From Wolfiporia cocos (taxonomy: Eukaryota > Basidiomycota > Agaricomycetes > Polyporales > Phaeolaceae): a DNA stretch of 64,000 bases. The stretch is from the NCBI GenBank assembly GCA_029448655.1, contig JACCLO010000008.1, forward strand, positions 1,674,001 through 1,738,000, in the 5' to 3' direction. Numbering within the stretch: position 1 is the stretch's first letter; every line of letters starts with the position of its first letter. The position numbers and the translations under genes are program-made. Under the pieces are notes generated by a model that was not told the origin of the DNA, did not search any database, and worked only from the letters and a program-made list of their open reading frames with translations. Positions 1-11,209 of this stretch are shown here, in pieces.

Positions 1-403
1 ATGCCGCAAGGTATCCGGCAACCGGCTTCACCTATACCTGGGCTGCGCCCGCGTTAGCACCACAATAAAGACATAATCCCTCTATTACGATTGGGTCGGC
101 CATTAGGGCCTTCCACGGCCATTCTAGATAGAGTAACTAAACAACAGATAAGATAAGCTTCGCCACTTGGCAAAAGCCACATAACCCGGTAAGGACATAG
201 CTAGCTAGTAGCACGTGACCTTCCCGCACACATGTATATAAGTAGGAGCCAAGCGCTCTTTAACTTTAGTTCTATTCTTCTCGGCGTACGCCGTAGAAGA
301 ACCTTCCACCTACTATAGCGTCTGATAACCTCTACCTCACCTCGTCGCCTTAGTTCATCGCAAGGATACTGGCGTGGTGAGTCCCACAGAGCCATCTGTG
401 TCA
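1..403 (+). repeat. LTR family C, 3' part (C1), cut by window start
   Basis: The end of a roughly 1.07 kb LTR family seen complete at 25565-26631, 31091-32167 and (reversed) 20400-21457. It shares the promoter-like tract near 230-245 (TATATAAGTAG) and the terminal CCATCTGTGTCA. It abuts the C-terminal part of the reversed Gag gene at 404, so it was inserted into that gene. Confidence 0.85.
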
Positions 404-1682
404 GAAACGGTTAGAGGAGGAGGGACGTACCTGGTTGAGTCCAGCTTCCTTTGCGGCCTCAGGGTTCTCCTTGGCCCAGGCTGCAACCATTCGGATGAAA
501 TCCTCCTGGCTGACTTCGCCCAGGACCTTCGGAGCATCATTCCCTGCTTCGACGGCCTGCCTTGTCCGCGCTGGTGCGGATGGACCGGCACCGGTATTCC
601 CTCCGCTGGGGGCTGCTCGGGGCCTCCAGTTGGGTTGGTGCCAGGTCGGTTTGTTGCAGCCTTTGCCGGGCTGCTCTGCCTGCGTTTTCTTGCAAGAGTG
701 GCAGATTCTCTTGAGGAGGTTGGCCTTCTCCTCCGCGGAGTATTCCTTCCGCGGCCCCTGTTCCGATGACGCTGTTGCCCGACTTTTTCCTTTGTCGGGA
801 CCCGATGACGTTGACTTTCCGTGGCGCAGCTTTTCCTCATCGCGGAGTCGTCGCATGGCGTTGTCCGTGCGGAGGATCGCCTGTTTCCAGGATTGATAAT
901 CCTCCGGGATCTGGACGTTGTACCCACGCTGCGACTTATCGTTGACGGTGGCGGCGACGAAGGCGGAGTGGACGGCGGAGTAGATCTCCTTCGGGATGGC
1001 GGCGGTGACCCAGCGATGTACGATCTGGTTCTCCTTGTCGTATTTTGCCTCCGAAAGGAGTCTTTCCAATTCCCGGAAGTACTCCTCGCCTTTGCCGATC
1101 GACATAGAGAGCTTTTCAGCTGCGACTGCCGACTTTTTCTCTAGGTCGGGGTCGTCGAACTTCTGGTGTAGCTCCCAGATGAAGCATAACCAGCTCATGT
1201 GCCATTGTCCGTCGCGATAGTGTTCTCGCGTGAAAGCCGTTACCCAGGCGTCGACCTTAGGGCCCCTGATCAGCGAGATCGCAGTGCCGATCTTTTTGCT
1301 GTCCGTGAAAAGAAGGGGCCGGTTGTCGTCAATGTACACCTTTAGCCTTACCACCCACGGGATGAAGTTGTCGCCCGTGAATGCTTCTGGTTCCCGCACC
1401 TTTGACTTGTACCGGGGGTCTGGCTGTGGCTCTGGGAGCATAGAGTAGGCATCCCATTGCGAGCTAGCCGGTTTCTCGGGCCGCCACATCGATGCCCGTG
1501 TTCCCTGAAGAGGCGCGGCTCTCCAGGTGTTCGCGTGCACGTTTGCGGGGGGAGCCGACGGAGGGACCGGTGCTGCTGCCATTGCCGAGTAAGGTACCTG
1601 CGGGGTGATGACCGGGGGGGTGTAGCCGGGTAGGAACGGGTTGGTCTGCCGCGAGCCGATGTGGAAGGGCAGTGCGGAGAAT

Positions 1683-3110
1683 GCAGCAAATAGCAGGTCG
1701 CCGACTATATGCGCGAGAGACCGGAGAGGGTGTGTGCGGGAATGCGAACAAACCCAGCACAGAATACGATGGCCGCGAACGGTCGCGTAACGAATATACG
1801 TAGATAGACGAAGTAAAACTAATAAACTAAACGACTAATCGTGCTTACGAGTGACCTTCTACTCGCGCTAAATGTCTTGCTTCTCTTGAGGGGATGGCGT
1901 CGCCTCGCCAAAACTCAGAGGTAAGCTAGTACGAAAAGCGTGGGAAGAGAGATTCATTTACAGTGTGTCAAAGGCCCAGTTTATATGTTACATGGTGCCA
2001 GAATTCGAGAGCCGACTGGAAAGCGACAGGACAGAAACTATGATGAAAGGGAGTGGAGAAAGTACCTAATTAAGTAAAGGATTTGCCATAATAGTATAAA
2101 CGAGCTGGGAGCTGTTACGGTTATTTTAATTTTTCGAATATCAACAGAACTCACCATTGGACGAATACGATACAGGGACTTGTTGCGCAACCAACTCCCC
2201 TGGCTACTCGTGACTCTACTGGGCGCATCCCCGGTTGTACTAGTCTATAGGGCGCGTTTCATCTTTGGCAGATCCAACTCTGCCACCATTTTGTGTTCAT
2301 CGTTTATTAGCTGATAGATGGTGTTCAACCGCCATCATTCCTATCTATCGTCTCAGGTATATCACTACATACCTATCAAACGTTTGGTACTATAGCGTAG
2401 ATAGTATCGGTGACATCTGGGACGGGCTTGACCCCTAAAACCCAACGTAGTATATAAACTCATGTACTTACTGTTGAGGCTCTTCAGCTCGACCTTGTTG
2501 TATAAACAAGAAGTCTTATACTCGTTCTCAAACGTAGGAAACTACGCTCAGTATTCCTTGCTCGAGCAACTGAACGACTAAGTTCTCGAAGTGCACACTG
2601 ACTTCTCAAACTTAGGCGAGTCTTATATTCTATTGGACTCGCATCTGAACAGATTACATCCTCTAACGCGTATTGGATATTAACCGATCTCCTAAGAACT
2701 TCACTTAGGACCCGAAGGCATCTAACGAGTATTTGCCTTGCATACGGCTACACGCCTACGTGCAGAAGAACGATCTATATTCGCGACTCGAATATACGAA
2801 CGGGTATTCGACCCGTAACAGGAGCCGCGTCATCGGCACAGACACGTCTGCTATACCCTAAGACATGTCAAACACAATGCGCAATGGCTCGAATGTGATT
2901 GGCTGATCATAGACCGCGCCCTATTTACGTACGCATCTCGCCGCCCTCGAGCGCGGGAACGTCGGTCTAGATCATCAACAGCTCTACGTCGTGTTAGTTA
3001 AACATATCCGCGGGACATAGCTCGCGCGCTGGTAGAGTTGGTGGGAGTATGACAGTATAGTACAAGTAAAATAGAAAATATACCATAAAAGCGAATAATT
3101 AACTGTACGG
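1683..3110. repeat. Repeat H inserted in Gag copy 1
   Basis: Sequence that interrupts the Gag frame. A segment near 2900-2975 is about 85% similar by eye to the reverse complement of 41800-41880, so it is a dispersed repeat. It holds solo LTR A1 at 2113-2820. Boundaries are approximate, set by where the Gag reading frame stops and resumes. Confidence 0.5.
2113..2820 (-). repeat. Solo LTR family A (A1)
   Basis: 708 bp running from TGTTACGGTTATTTT to ACCCGTAACA, flanked by the 5-bp TSD GGAGC (2108-2112 and 2821-2825). It is the reverse orientation of the LTRs at 23303-24010, 24734-25427 and 54745-55447. Confidence 0.9.
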
Positions 3111-3836
3111 CGTCTTTCACCTCCACACCGAGGTTGGATGCCGGTCGAGTGGCCGAGTTCACCGGTGGGGGGGATTCCATGTGTACGGATCTCACCCAAT
3201 TTTCTACCGGCCGGAAGCGTTCTTCCGGGACCGAGGGTACTGACCTTTCGGGGGGGGGGGGGGGGGGGGGGGGCTGCACGTATAGCGACGCTGCGTCCCC
3301 TGCTGCCAATGCATCTGCTTGAAGCCGTTGAGCTTCGCGCAGGAATCGGGCCCCCATGTTGGCGTTCCATACCCCGGTTTGAACCATTGTTGCGGCCACT
3401 GTTTGGCACCGGAAGCCAAAGTCGTGGGTGGCCGGGTTGGGCGGGAAAGCCCACTGCATTGCGAGGGGTGAGTCGATGTGACCCAGTTGACTGCCCCCGC
3501 GAATCGTGTTGGACTGTTCCCTTGCCAGATGGAACGCTTCATCGAGACGTTCGACTCCAGGGCCTTGATCCTCTACCGACCCTCCATAGGGTAATGACCT
3601 ACTGGGGTTTGCCTGCCCTATTGTCGCGGAATGGACGGATGCGACTTCGACGGAGTGGGGAGCGTGGATGCTGTCCCTTACCGATAGCAGGGTAGGCCGT
3701 GTACCTGGTAGTTGACCCACTGGCCAGGCTGGAACGGGTCGATTGAGGGGGGGAGCGGGACGCCGGCTGGAGTGTCGAAGGGGTTGCGCGGGGGCCGAGG
3801 GTCGCGGATGTAGTCGAGGTTGTGTGGTGCGGCCAT

Positions 3837-4606
3837 GGTACGTATCGGTGTTTACAGAAAATAAAGAAGCAGTGGCCGCGACGTTCGAAGCGCTACCCGC
3901 CCACTGTGGATCAGCCTATAGCTGCGATCGGGGTGGTAGCTACAAACTTCGGTTGTCCGCCTCTGTCAGAGTCCACTCCTTTTCGGGAGTGCGCCAAGAA
4001 ACGCTAAGGGGTTTTCAGCCCAAAGCCGGCAAGGAAACTCTGCCTCTGAACCCTCGTCCAGCCCCGAAGCTAATTCGGGATACCGGGGGGACAGGAACTA
4101 TCCGCCTGGGATGGGGCGTGTAAAACTTAATCGTAAATTGGCCAAGTGGCCGTATGGACAGGCTGTGTCGCGCCTCTTCAGCCGCCTGGTAGGGCGCTGG
4201 GTTGTATAGTGACGGGGGGGCGGTAATGCCCGTACGTGCCGCGGTAATGCGGGTAAATAGGTGCCCAGTGCCTCTGTAAACTGCCGTAGGGCCCCTTAAC
4301 GCTTTTGATTATTATGCGTCGGGTACACGTCTACTACGGTGGGGATAAGACCCAAAGCCTTTACGCCGTATTGCACGACGGTGGCTCAGTAGCTTAGAGA
4401 CAACGGTAGGAGTGGTCCCCTACACGCTGTTCACAAGTGGTCCCCCAGAACTCAAATCCCTTGACCCTGGGATGAGACGGGTATGGGTAACTGATCACGT
4501 GCCCGGATGACAGAAGTCAAACGAGGGCGAAAGAAAAGTGCACTTTGCCCCTAGTGCGCCGGGGTTGCTCTGGAATGAACTCAGAGCGGGGGGGAGACTC
4601 GTCTTA
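3837..4606 (-). repeat. Untranslated leader of LTR element B, copy 1
   Basis: Lies between LTR B2 and the Gag start. It is homologous to 19308-20079 (forward) and to 23061-23302, including the shared tract near 3975-4090 (CTCCTTTTCGGG, TTCGGGGCTGG). No coding frame is recognisable. It is a long retrotransposon 5' leader. Confidence 0.7.
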
Positions 4607-4967
4607 TGACACAAGCACGTTCTCAAGCAACTTCTCAGGGGAAGTGTAATCGCGTGGAAGCGACTTCCTGATCTGAGGCTACTCAAGGCAGTAAAGGCCA
4701 AGACGAGTCTGGGGTGCTCCCTGCTCGTCAGGCCAGTATATATGCTATCTAGGTGTTTGTACATGTTTGGCTACTGTACAGTATTACGTAAGCTAATAGT
4801 CTGTGATAACCCTGTCCTAGGGGTAGAGCCGAGAGAAGAGTGTCCGGGGTCTGACTAGGCACGTGTGGGGTGTTCACGGTCCTTGCACGTGATACTAGGC
4901 GGGCGCTTAGATAAGATAAGGGCTGGTGTTCAGTCATTGGCTAACTGAATGAAATCGGCTTGTGACA
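4607..4967 (-). repeat. 5' LTR of element B copy 1 (B2)
   Basis: 361 bp beginning TGACACAAGCACG and ending GGCTTGTGACA on the plus strand, so it is the reverse complement of an LTR TGTCACAAGC...CTTGTGTCA. The same LTR occurs at 18936-19307 directly upstream of a second Gag copy, which links LTR B to this Gag. Confidence 0.8.
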
Positions 4968-5170
4968 ATTAGCTAACAAACGATGAACCTGAAACGGTGG
5001 CAGAGTTGGATCTGCCAAAGATGAAACGCGCCCTATTGACTAGTACAACTGGGGGTACGCCCAGTAGAGTCACGAGTAGCCAGGGGAGTTGGTTGCGCAA
5101 CAAGTCCCTGTATCGTATTCGCCCAGTGGTGAGTTCTGCCGATATTCGAAAAATCAAAATAACCGTAACA
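4968..5170 (+). repeat. LTR family A fragment (A5)
   Basis: The 3' 200 bp of an LTR A, ending CCGTAACA. It carries the conserved tracts CAGAGTTGGATCTGCC and TGGTTGCGCAACAAGTCC found in all LTR A copies. The 5' part is missing and the fragment directly abuts the outer edge of the left inverted arm. Confidence 0.8.
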
Positions 5171-5219
5171 CTTCTCCAGTGAGGCGTCAAAGATATACGA
5201 AATCGTATGGACAGTAACA
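5171..5219 (-). repeat. Truncated LTR G end
   Basis: 49 bp matching the reverse complement of the first bases of LTR G1 (53303-53351), ending AGTAACA. The rest of this LTR is present only at the right arm. Confidence 0.75.
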
Positions 5220-5545
5220 CTCCCTGCGCTGTGCCATGGGATTTTGTAACGTAAATAGCCTGTACTGTAGATACCTGCCAAAATATTCAGGAGGTTTTGA
5301 GGGACCACATTTGTGGACACAGGATTACAAGCTCAGCAACAGGTTGGGCGGACTCACAATTCAATATGATCTTACTCTATTAGTTATCATCCTTAAGTGA
5401 CAATTGACATCAGTGGCGAAGCCGCGGGTAATCAAGCTCGTGGCGTTTGAGCGGCGTTGCAACTGGATTTTGGATGACAACGGGTTACGACGTGAAAGAT
5501 AACATTACAACGGGATTTCGAAGTTTACGACATATGACTTGGGTC
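5220..5545. other. Non-coding flank of duplicated unit, including hAT TSD
   Basis: Same sequence as 52987-53302 on the right arm in reverse. No gene seen. The last 8 bases (5538-5545, CTTGGGTC) are the left target-site duplication of the hAT element. Confidence 0.7.
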
Positions 5546-5788
5546 TAGTGTTGCCGCGGTTCCGCTTGGCTCGGCTCGGCTTGGCTCCTGACGGCTTTGG
5601 TACTTGGGCGGCTCGGCTTTCTGCGGCTCGGCTTAGACAGCGCGTGGCTTGGCTTGGCTTGAGGCAGCTTCGGCTCAAGCTGTAGCTTGCAGTGTCTAGC
5701 AGCTAGCTTAGCGACGGCGTATTACACAGCGTATTCATGGCTGTCTACATGTACCAATACAGCTTTATAAATATATAAATACAAATGT

Positions 5789-8700
5789 CTACGATCCTGG
5801 ACAAATCTGAGTACATGTACTAGCAAGGATTCTCGAAAACGATGGTGCATCCTCTGCAATCTGCATTTGCTGCTCGTTCTCCATCATTTCCAACTCATGA
5901 TTCTTGCCTAAACCATGTGTGAAACCTAGAAGTGCACGGCGCTTTTTTGCAGAGAATTTTAGCATCTGTAGTGCCTCCATCATTTCGGCACTGAGACGAC
6001 TTCGGCGAGGAGTAGTGGTCTCCTTGCTGGAGGAGAATACGCGCTCACAAGGCACTGCAGAGGCTTGAATTGGTAGAATATCCATTGCAAGGGCAAAAAT
6101 TGTTGGATATCGTTCTTGGTTCATCTGACAAAGTGAGAAGACAGTGAGTGATATCCTGAGTGTACATGCACTATTAAGCTAATCATCACTTACCAGCCAG
6201 AAGTCCAGAGGGTCCGAAAACACAGATGCGTCATTGAGATAGCACTCGACTTCGGCACTAAGACTCTGCCGTGAAGCTGCCGGTGAAGCCGACAAACCAG
6301 GGCCTTCGAGAATGTCGTCAGCCCAGTTTCGTACTGGTGCTATGGGCCGTATTACTGACGCGGTGCTGATACTTTGTTGCACACGATATAACCCTAGCTA
6401 TTGAGAGCTGTTATCTAAGTATCTATTAGGACTCATTCATGCATACCTCACGCAGAAATAATTGTTTTGCATCTGTGAACTTGTCAGGCATGTGCCGTGA
6501 ATGCCACCGCAGCTTGTACTTTGGATTGACAACTAAAAATCTTTTGAGATGACTGACTTGCTTGATCTTAAGGCACTTACTGATTGCAAGGGTATACACA
6601 TTTATGTGGCACGCACGCTGATAATATTCGGATAATTTTGCAAGGCCTTGATCTACGACAGAAGCTGTCAGTGGATTTTGTATCTTGTGCTCCTGCCAAC
6701 AACGTATGAGAGCTTCAAAGGCCGGAATTGTATCACATATTGTGGGGGTTCGTTCAGCTGCAAGCTTGTGCTGGAATGCATGTGGTATCTTAAGTATAGA
6801 AAGAATAAGGTCATCAATTATATGACTCAGCAATGACTGGCTTGTTGCCTCCAGGATTTTCCTAAAGTACTCAAGTGCAGTCCAGTCTGCATCACTAAGC
6901 TGGTATTGCTTAAGGTCTGCAAAATCTTTGTGATGAAGAAATTGATCTATAGCCTGCATATATCAAATTGTCAATTGAATGAATGATTACAATTGTAAGG
7001 ACTCAAATTAGAAGTAGCTTACCTCACGAAGCACCAATGCACGTTCAATCATAAGCACTGTTGAGGACCATCGAGTATCTACATCACGCAGGAGTTGAAG
7101 ATTCCGCTGCTTGAGTGCATAAACAACCTCAGAAAAGTATTGCCGACGAAGTGACGATGCTCGGCACTTGTATTCAGCATAAGACATAGCAATACTCAAT
7201 TATCAATTCTTTGGACTTACAACTCTGATTAGACTGCGCACAAGTGCAATGGGATCACGACTCAAAGCCTCCAGGAAATTTGCTGAAGAGACTGCATGTG
7301 CTCCGGCCAGCGGGACATATTCAGGGCCATCATGTTTGCTATAATCTATATTTGTGATTGCCTTGATTACCGCTTGGCATGCGAGGTTCACAATATGCGG
7401 AAAACATCTAGGTGGCCTTGATTAATTTATAGAAGCATAGTTGTATTCAGACTTACCTTATACGCCGTTGTTTTCGATCAAAGTCAATCTCTCGTGACTG
7501 CAGTTCTTTCTCAACAAATTCCATGAAAGTATCGTTGTTTGAGGCATTGTCGAGGGTTATCCAACCAAGCTGGAGTGTATGAATGTGAGCATTTAGATTT
7601 AATTTATGAGTGTTGAGCTATCTTACCCGCTCAGTAATGCCAACACGATCAAGAATGTGAGTAAATGCAGCTGCGAGATGCTCTCCGGTATGATGTCCGG
7701 GAACTCTCAAGAAGCCGATCAACTCTGAGCGCAGCTCCAGCTTCTGTACTGAAGAGCCTTGAGCACGGGAAACCTCGCATATGCCAATCCAATGGGCCGT
7801 CACGGCCATAAATGGCACAAGATCAGGTGAAGTCCACATATCCATTGTCATTGATATCCTGCCTAATGCTGCCTATTTTTATCAGGCTGTCAGTGTCTAG
7901 TGCAGAATCAGGATCATTCACATACCTGAAGCATTCTTTCAACATCTTTGAGGTGATCATCCCATAATGCAAGAATACGCTGTCGCACTGAGGTACGGTG
8001 AGGGATATCTTCATCCTTGAGTTCATCACGTAGCATAAGGAAAATTGAGCGCAACTCATGGCACTCAATGGCATTAATAGCCTTAATTTCAAACTCTACC
8101 AATGAGTGATATACATTAAGATAAGCTATAATGGTGGACGTACCTGATCATCGGCAACGACCCACTCGCAAATGGCATCAAGTAAGGCCTGACTTGAAAA
8201 TGGCCTGTGTAGGATTGTACCCTGCTGCTGATGTTCATTAGGGACCTCCGCATTTATATTTGCCTCATATTCATGTACAGCATGCTGCGCCTGCTTCGCA
8301 GTTATCTTAATTTTCATCTGCTTGCAGGCCGCAATCCACTCATCACGATGATAATCAATCATATGCTTCCGAAGCACTCCTGTTCCTGTGGAAATTGCAT
8401 AGGAGTATGTATGGCGTATACGGGCACCTGTCCCAAGAGCACGACTATGAACTATATTAGTGCATTCTTTGGGTGCTAAGAGAATATAAGACATACAGGC
8501 AGTAGATGCAGCTCCGAGCATCGCCCTTATCGTTGAGCTTGTAGAAAGACCAGATGTCATCAGCTTCTTTCCCATGTCGTTGCATTCTTGTGCCTAGTAT
8601 GCGAGAGCCGGCAATGCTGTGTGCGGGTCCATGTGGCATAATTGAGGCAGTAGCGGCTTGATGTAATGTGGAAGCACCGCTACTCATGTTTGATGATGTA

Positions 8701-10159
8701 GTGGATGTTGTGTGAGTGTTATGAACCTGTCAAATTTCGATATCATATGTGCAGGCTGTCACAGATTATATCTGTTTCCTACAATTTCCTTGCTATTTCT
8801 AGCAATTTATCCCATTTGTTAGCTCAATATCAATGCTTTACGCTAGTTGACGCCCTACGGCCTCATCTAGCACGTGACCTTATCTTATCTAGGATAGTAT
8901 CTTATCTCTGTAGTTACATCTCATCTTATCACGTAGTAACATCTTATCTAACATGCGCATTCATAAGTCACATGTTCCCAAACAGTATTTCGGGTATATC
9001 TCTTGATAGAGTAGCCCAGACCGCTTAGTAAGCTGGTCATGTACTCATGACTAAAGGACGGACCCTTTTGCCTACTTAGATCACATGATCTAGTCCAGTG
9101 CCTTACCAAGCACATAGTCATCACACAAGACATACCCCGGTCGGTGTATGAGTCACTCATCACATGTCTAAGACCAACCAATCATGCAGCGACCATTACT
9201 GGTCGTTAATCACATGCATATCCCCGGCTCTATGCCAAGCGACCCTATTGGTCGCTATTATCTATCACATGTATCTATGCCAGTATCATTAGTCCTGCCG
9301 TAGTACCAAGGGTCCTAGCCCTTACATGTATATATACCGTACTCTGAGTCGCTTAGGACTCAGACTAGTTAATTTCGACGTCCACTGTCTATAACCCCCT
9401 TTGTAGTACCTGCAAAGGTCTACTTAGGTTTCCACTGCTATACTTAAGCCCCAGCAAGGCCCAACTCAGTACCTCAACTATACTTGCTTAGACTCTCTAG
9501 TCTTTGGTTCTAATAACAGACCATTGACCCTATCACTGAGCCGCCTTCTTGCCTATTACCAGCATACCAGCTTCTAGCAAGACCTTTAGGCTTATCAAGT
9601 TAGTTCTGTGTCACAGGCATGTTACAATAATGAAGGCCCCGTGTACTTACTGAGACTGACGTTGGAGGCTGAGCGGCAAAAGGTGGTACTATATCCATGG
9701 CTGGTGCCATATGCACTGTAGTCACACTGTCTTGAGTGCATGGAAATGGTTGCACTGAAATTCATGTATGATATATTAGCATTACAGCTGCGAACAATGA
9801 GTTTGAAGTGAGTCACAGCTAGGATCACATTGACGGCGCCGCCGTGCTTGACGCCGTGATGGGGTTGCTGGGTCTGAGGTACTCAGTGTCTCAGCTGCAG
9901 AAATGCGACGGTCACGCTTGCGATTTCGCTGATTTGAGGTTGTGGGAGCTGGATCTGTTAGACATACCCAAGTAGTAATGTCAGAGCAAATGAAAAATAT
10001 TCGAGAGAGCTCAGTATGCCATGAATTACCTTGGAGGATGGAGGATGCATCCATAGGCATGCTTGGAAACAAGACCGTAGGTATATCTCGTCCAATAGAT
10101 AACGAACGAACTGAGGGGGTGGGGGTATTCAAAACATAGGATGTAAGGTGTCTATCCAT
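5789..10159 (-). CDS. hAT family transposase with BED-type zinc finger
   Basis: DDE/RNase H-fold transposase that cuts and pastes this element. The BED-like finger is split by an intron: a SCIYC exon ending near 8500, then LRKHMIDYH near 8360. The catalytic-core motif MTMDMWTSPDL lies near 7830 and the conserved GWITLDNASNND motif near 7550. The C-terminal dimerisation segment ASAVPCERVFSSSK lies near 6040, with the stop at 5789. At least eight exons join in frame between 8687 and 5789. Upstream exons (10159-10030, about 9940-9800, about 9770-9650; Arg-rich RRQARRRRQC) give a low-complexity N terminus and appear to splice to VHNTHTT at about 8740, which places solo LTR J inside an intron. The exact start is uncertain (10159 or 8687). 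No disabling mutation was noticed, so the element may be active or recently active. Confidence 0.85.
8757..9613 (+). repeat. Solo LTR J nested in hAT element
   Basis: 857 bp from TGTCACAGATTATATC to TTCTGTGTCA with the 5-bp TSD CAGGC (8752-8756, 9614-9618). The termini resemble LTR families C and F. It contains a TATATATACC tract near 9330. It lies between transposase exons. Confidence 0.9.
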
Positions 10160-10815
10160 GTTTCAATGTCAAATCAGTTGATTGCTCGCTCGCTTTTATA
10201 CTGGTTGGGGAACACTAGCTCATTTAAATTGCAATTGATTGCGATGATCTGACAATCAGCGAATGATGCGTAGAATATAATTTACAGTGATCGCATATGC
10301 TGCCGTACACTAATTGATCTGGTCTTAGTATGTACAGCAACCTTCACTGGCAGTTAGCTCTTGACATAAGCTCGCATGACTAGTAATACTCACCACATAG
10401 CTATGTACATGCTTCCGCAGACCATAGGTGTTGTGAGATCTCCGAGACTCAGTAGTCATGAGATGAAGGTCATATCGGCGTAGCGGTTCATCGGCTGAGC
10501 ACTCACTCTCATATCATGGTTGATATTGAATTCTGAAGTATCACTCGTACAAGTGCTGATGGTAACAGCTCCTTGACAGAAGTATCAATGAGTGGATAGT
10601 ATAATACAGATCACAGACAGCTGTAGCGCAAGTTCACGCTATGTAATACCCAATTTGGACTTGAGCCATGGCTTAGCGTAAAGCCGAGCCAAGCCAAGCC
10701 ACTGCTAGCCGAGCCATCGCTGTCAGCTTGGTGAGCTGCAAATATGGCTTGGCTCGGCTTCAGTGAGTGCGGCTTGGCTTGAGCCATGGCTCAAGCCCAA
10801 GCCACGGCAACACTA

Positions 10816-11209
10816 CTTGGGTCTATCTTATGTTCATTTGACAAATTCAGAACCCACTACTATCATAGCGGGAATTGCCATGAAGATCTCTGTTTCGTTA
10901 TTGCATGACGTGCCACTAATATACTCGTACCCGGAAGAAACAGAGGAGACTCAAGGGGATAGAGTAGGAGAAAAACTGTTCCGTCAATGCTAATAGGCTC
11001 GAAGCAGTGACGAAGGGATGATGAGAGCGAGACAAAAGAGGAAGCCAAGGAAGTTTGGAGTGAGAATAGCAAAGAGAGGGCAATCGACAAGATATTGCAG
11101 GCTCGACAGCTTCTAAATCCTACCCGTTGATGATTTCAGGATCCGTTGCTGCCGACCTTCACCGCCCTGCTCCTGATGTTCCCTCGAAATCGATCGCCCA
11201 GTCGAACTC
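10816..11209. other. Crinkler 3' flank (left arm)
   Basis: Begins with the right hAT TSD. About 390 bp without a credible gene, identical to 52601-52994 reversed. Probably the 3' UTR and terminator region of the Crinkler gene. Confidence 0.6.

Larger units (their letters stand above)
404..3836 (-). pseudogene. Ty3/gypsy-type Gag, element B copy 1, broken
   Basis: Gag-like polyprotein of LTR element B read on the minus strand from the ATG at 3836 (MAAPHNLDYI...). The N-terminal half (to about 3110) contains a proline run encoded by the G-run at 3250-3273. The C-terminal half (about 1682-404) has the capsid-like segment (around FTDSKKIGTAISLI) and a Cys-rich CHSCKK segment that may be a degenerate zinc knuckle. 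The halves are separated by about 1.4 kb of foreign repeat (H) that itself holds solo LTR A1. A frameshift lies near 3690, after the QVHGLP segment. The C terminus is cut by LTR C at 403. Copies at 20080 and 24026 confirm the family. Assignment to Gag is by composition and order only, because no pol domain is present in the window. Confidence 0.7.
5546..10815 (-). mobile_element. hAT transposon inserted in left arm
   Basis: 5270-bp element with terminal inverted repeats TAGTGTTGCCG (5546-5556) and CGGCAACACTA (10805-10815). It is flanked by a perfect 8-bp duplication CTTGGGTC (5538-5545, 10816-10823), the hAT hallmark. Both ends carry clustered subterminal repeats of the type GGCTTGGCTCGGC (about 5560-5690 and 10665-10800), the probable transposase-binding arrays. 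The same target occurs once, uninterrupted, at 52987-52994 in the right arm, which proves the element boundaries. It contains the transposase gene and solo LTR J. Confidence 0.96.

Noticed and set aside
355..927. 190-codon minus-strand Arg/Pro-rich frame
   Set aside because: Overlaps the Gag frame at 401-1582 in another phase and has biased, low-complexity composition, so it is a shadow.
5546..5700. Low-complexity CGGCTTGG run as a microsatellite
   Set aside because: It occurs at both ends of the hAT element inside the terminal repeats, so it is better explained as subterminal transposase-binding repeats.
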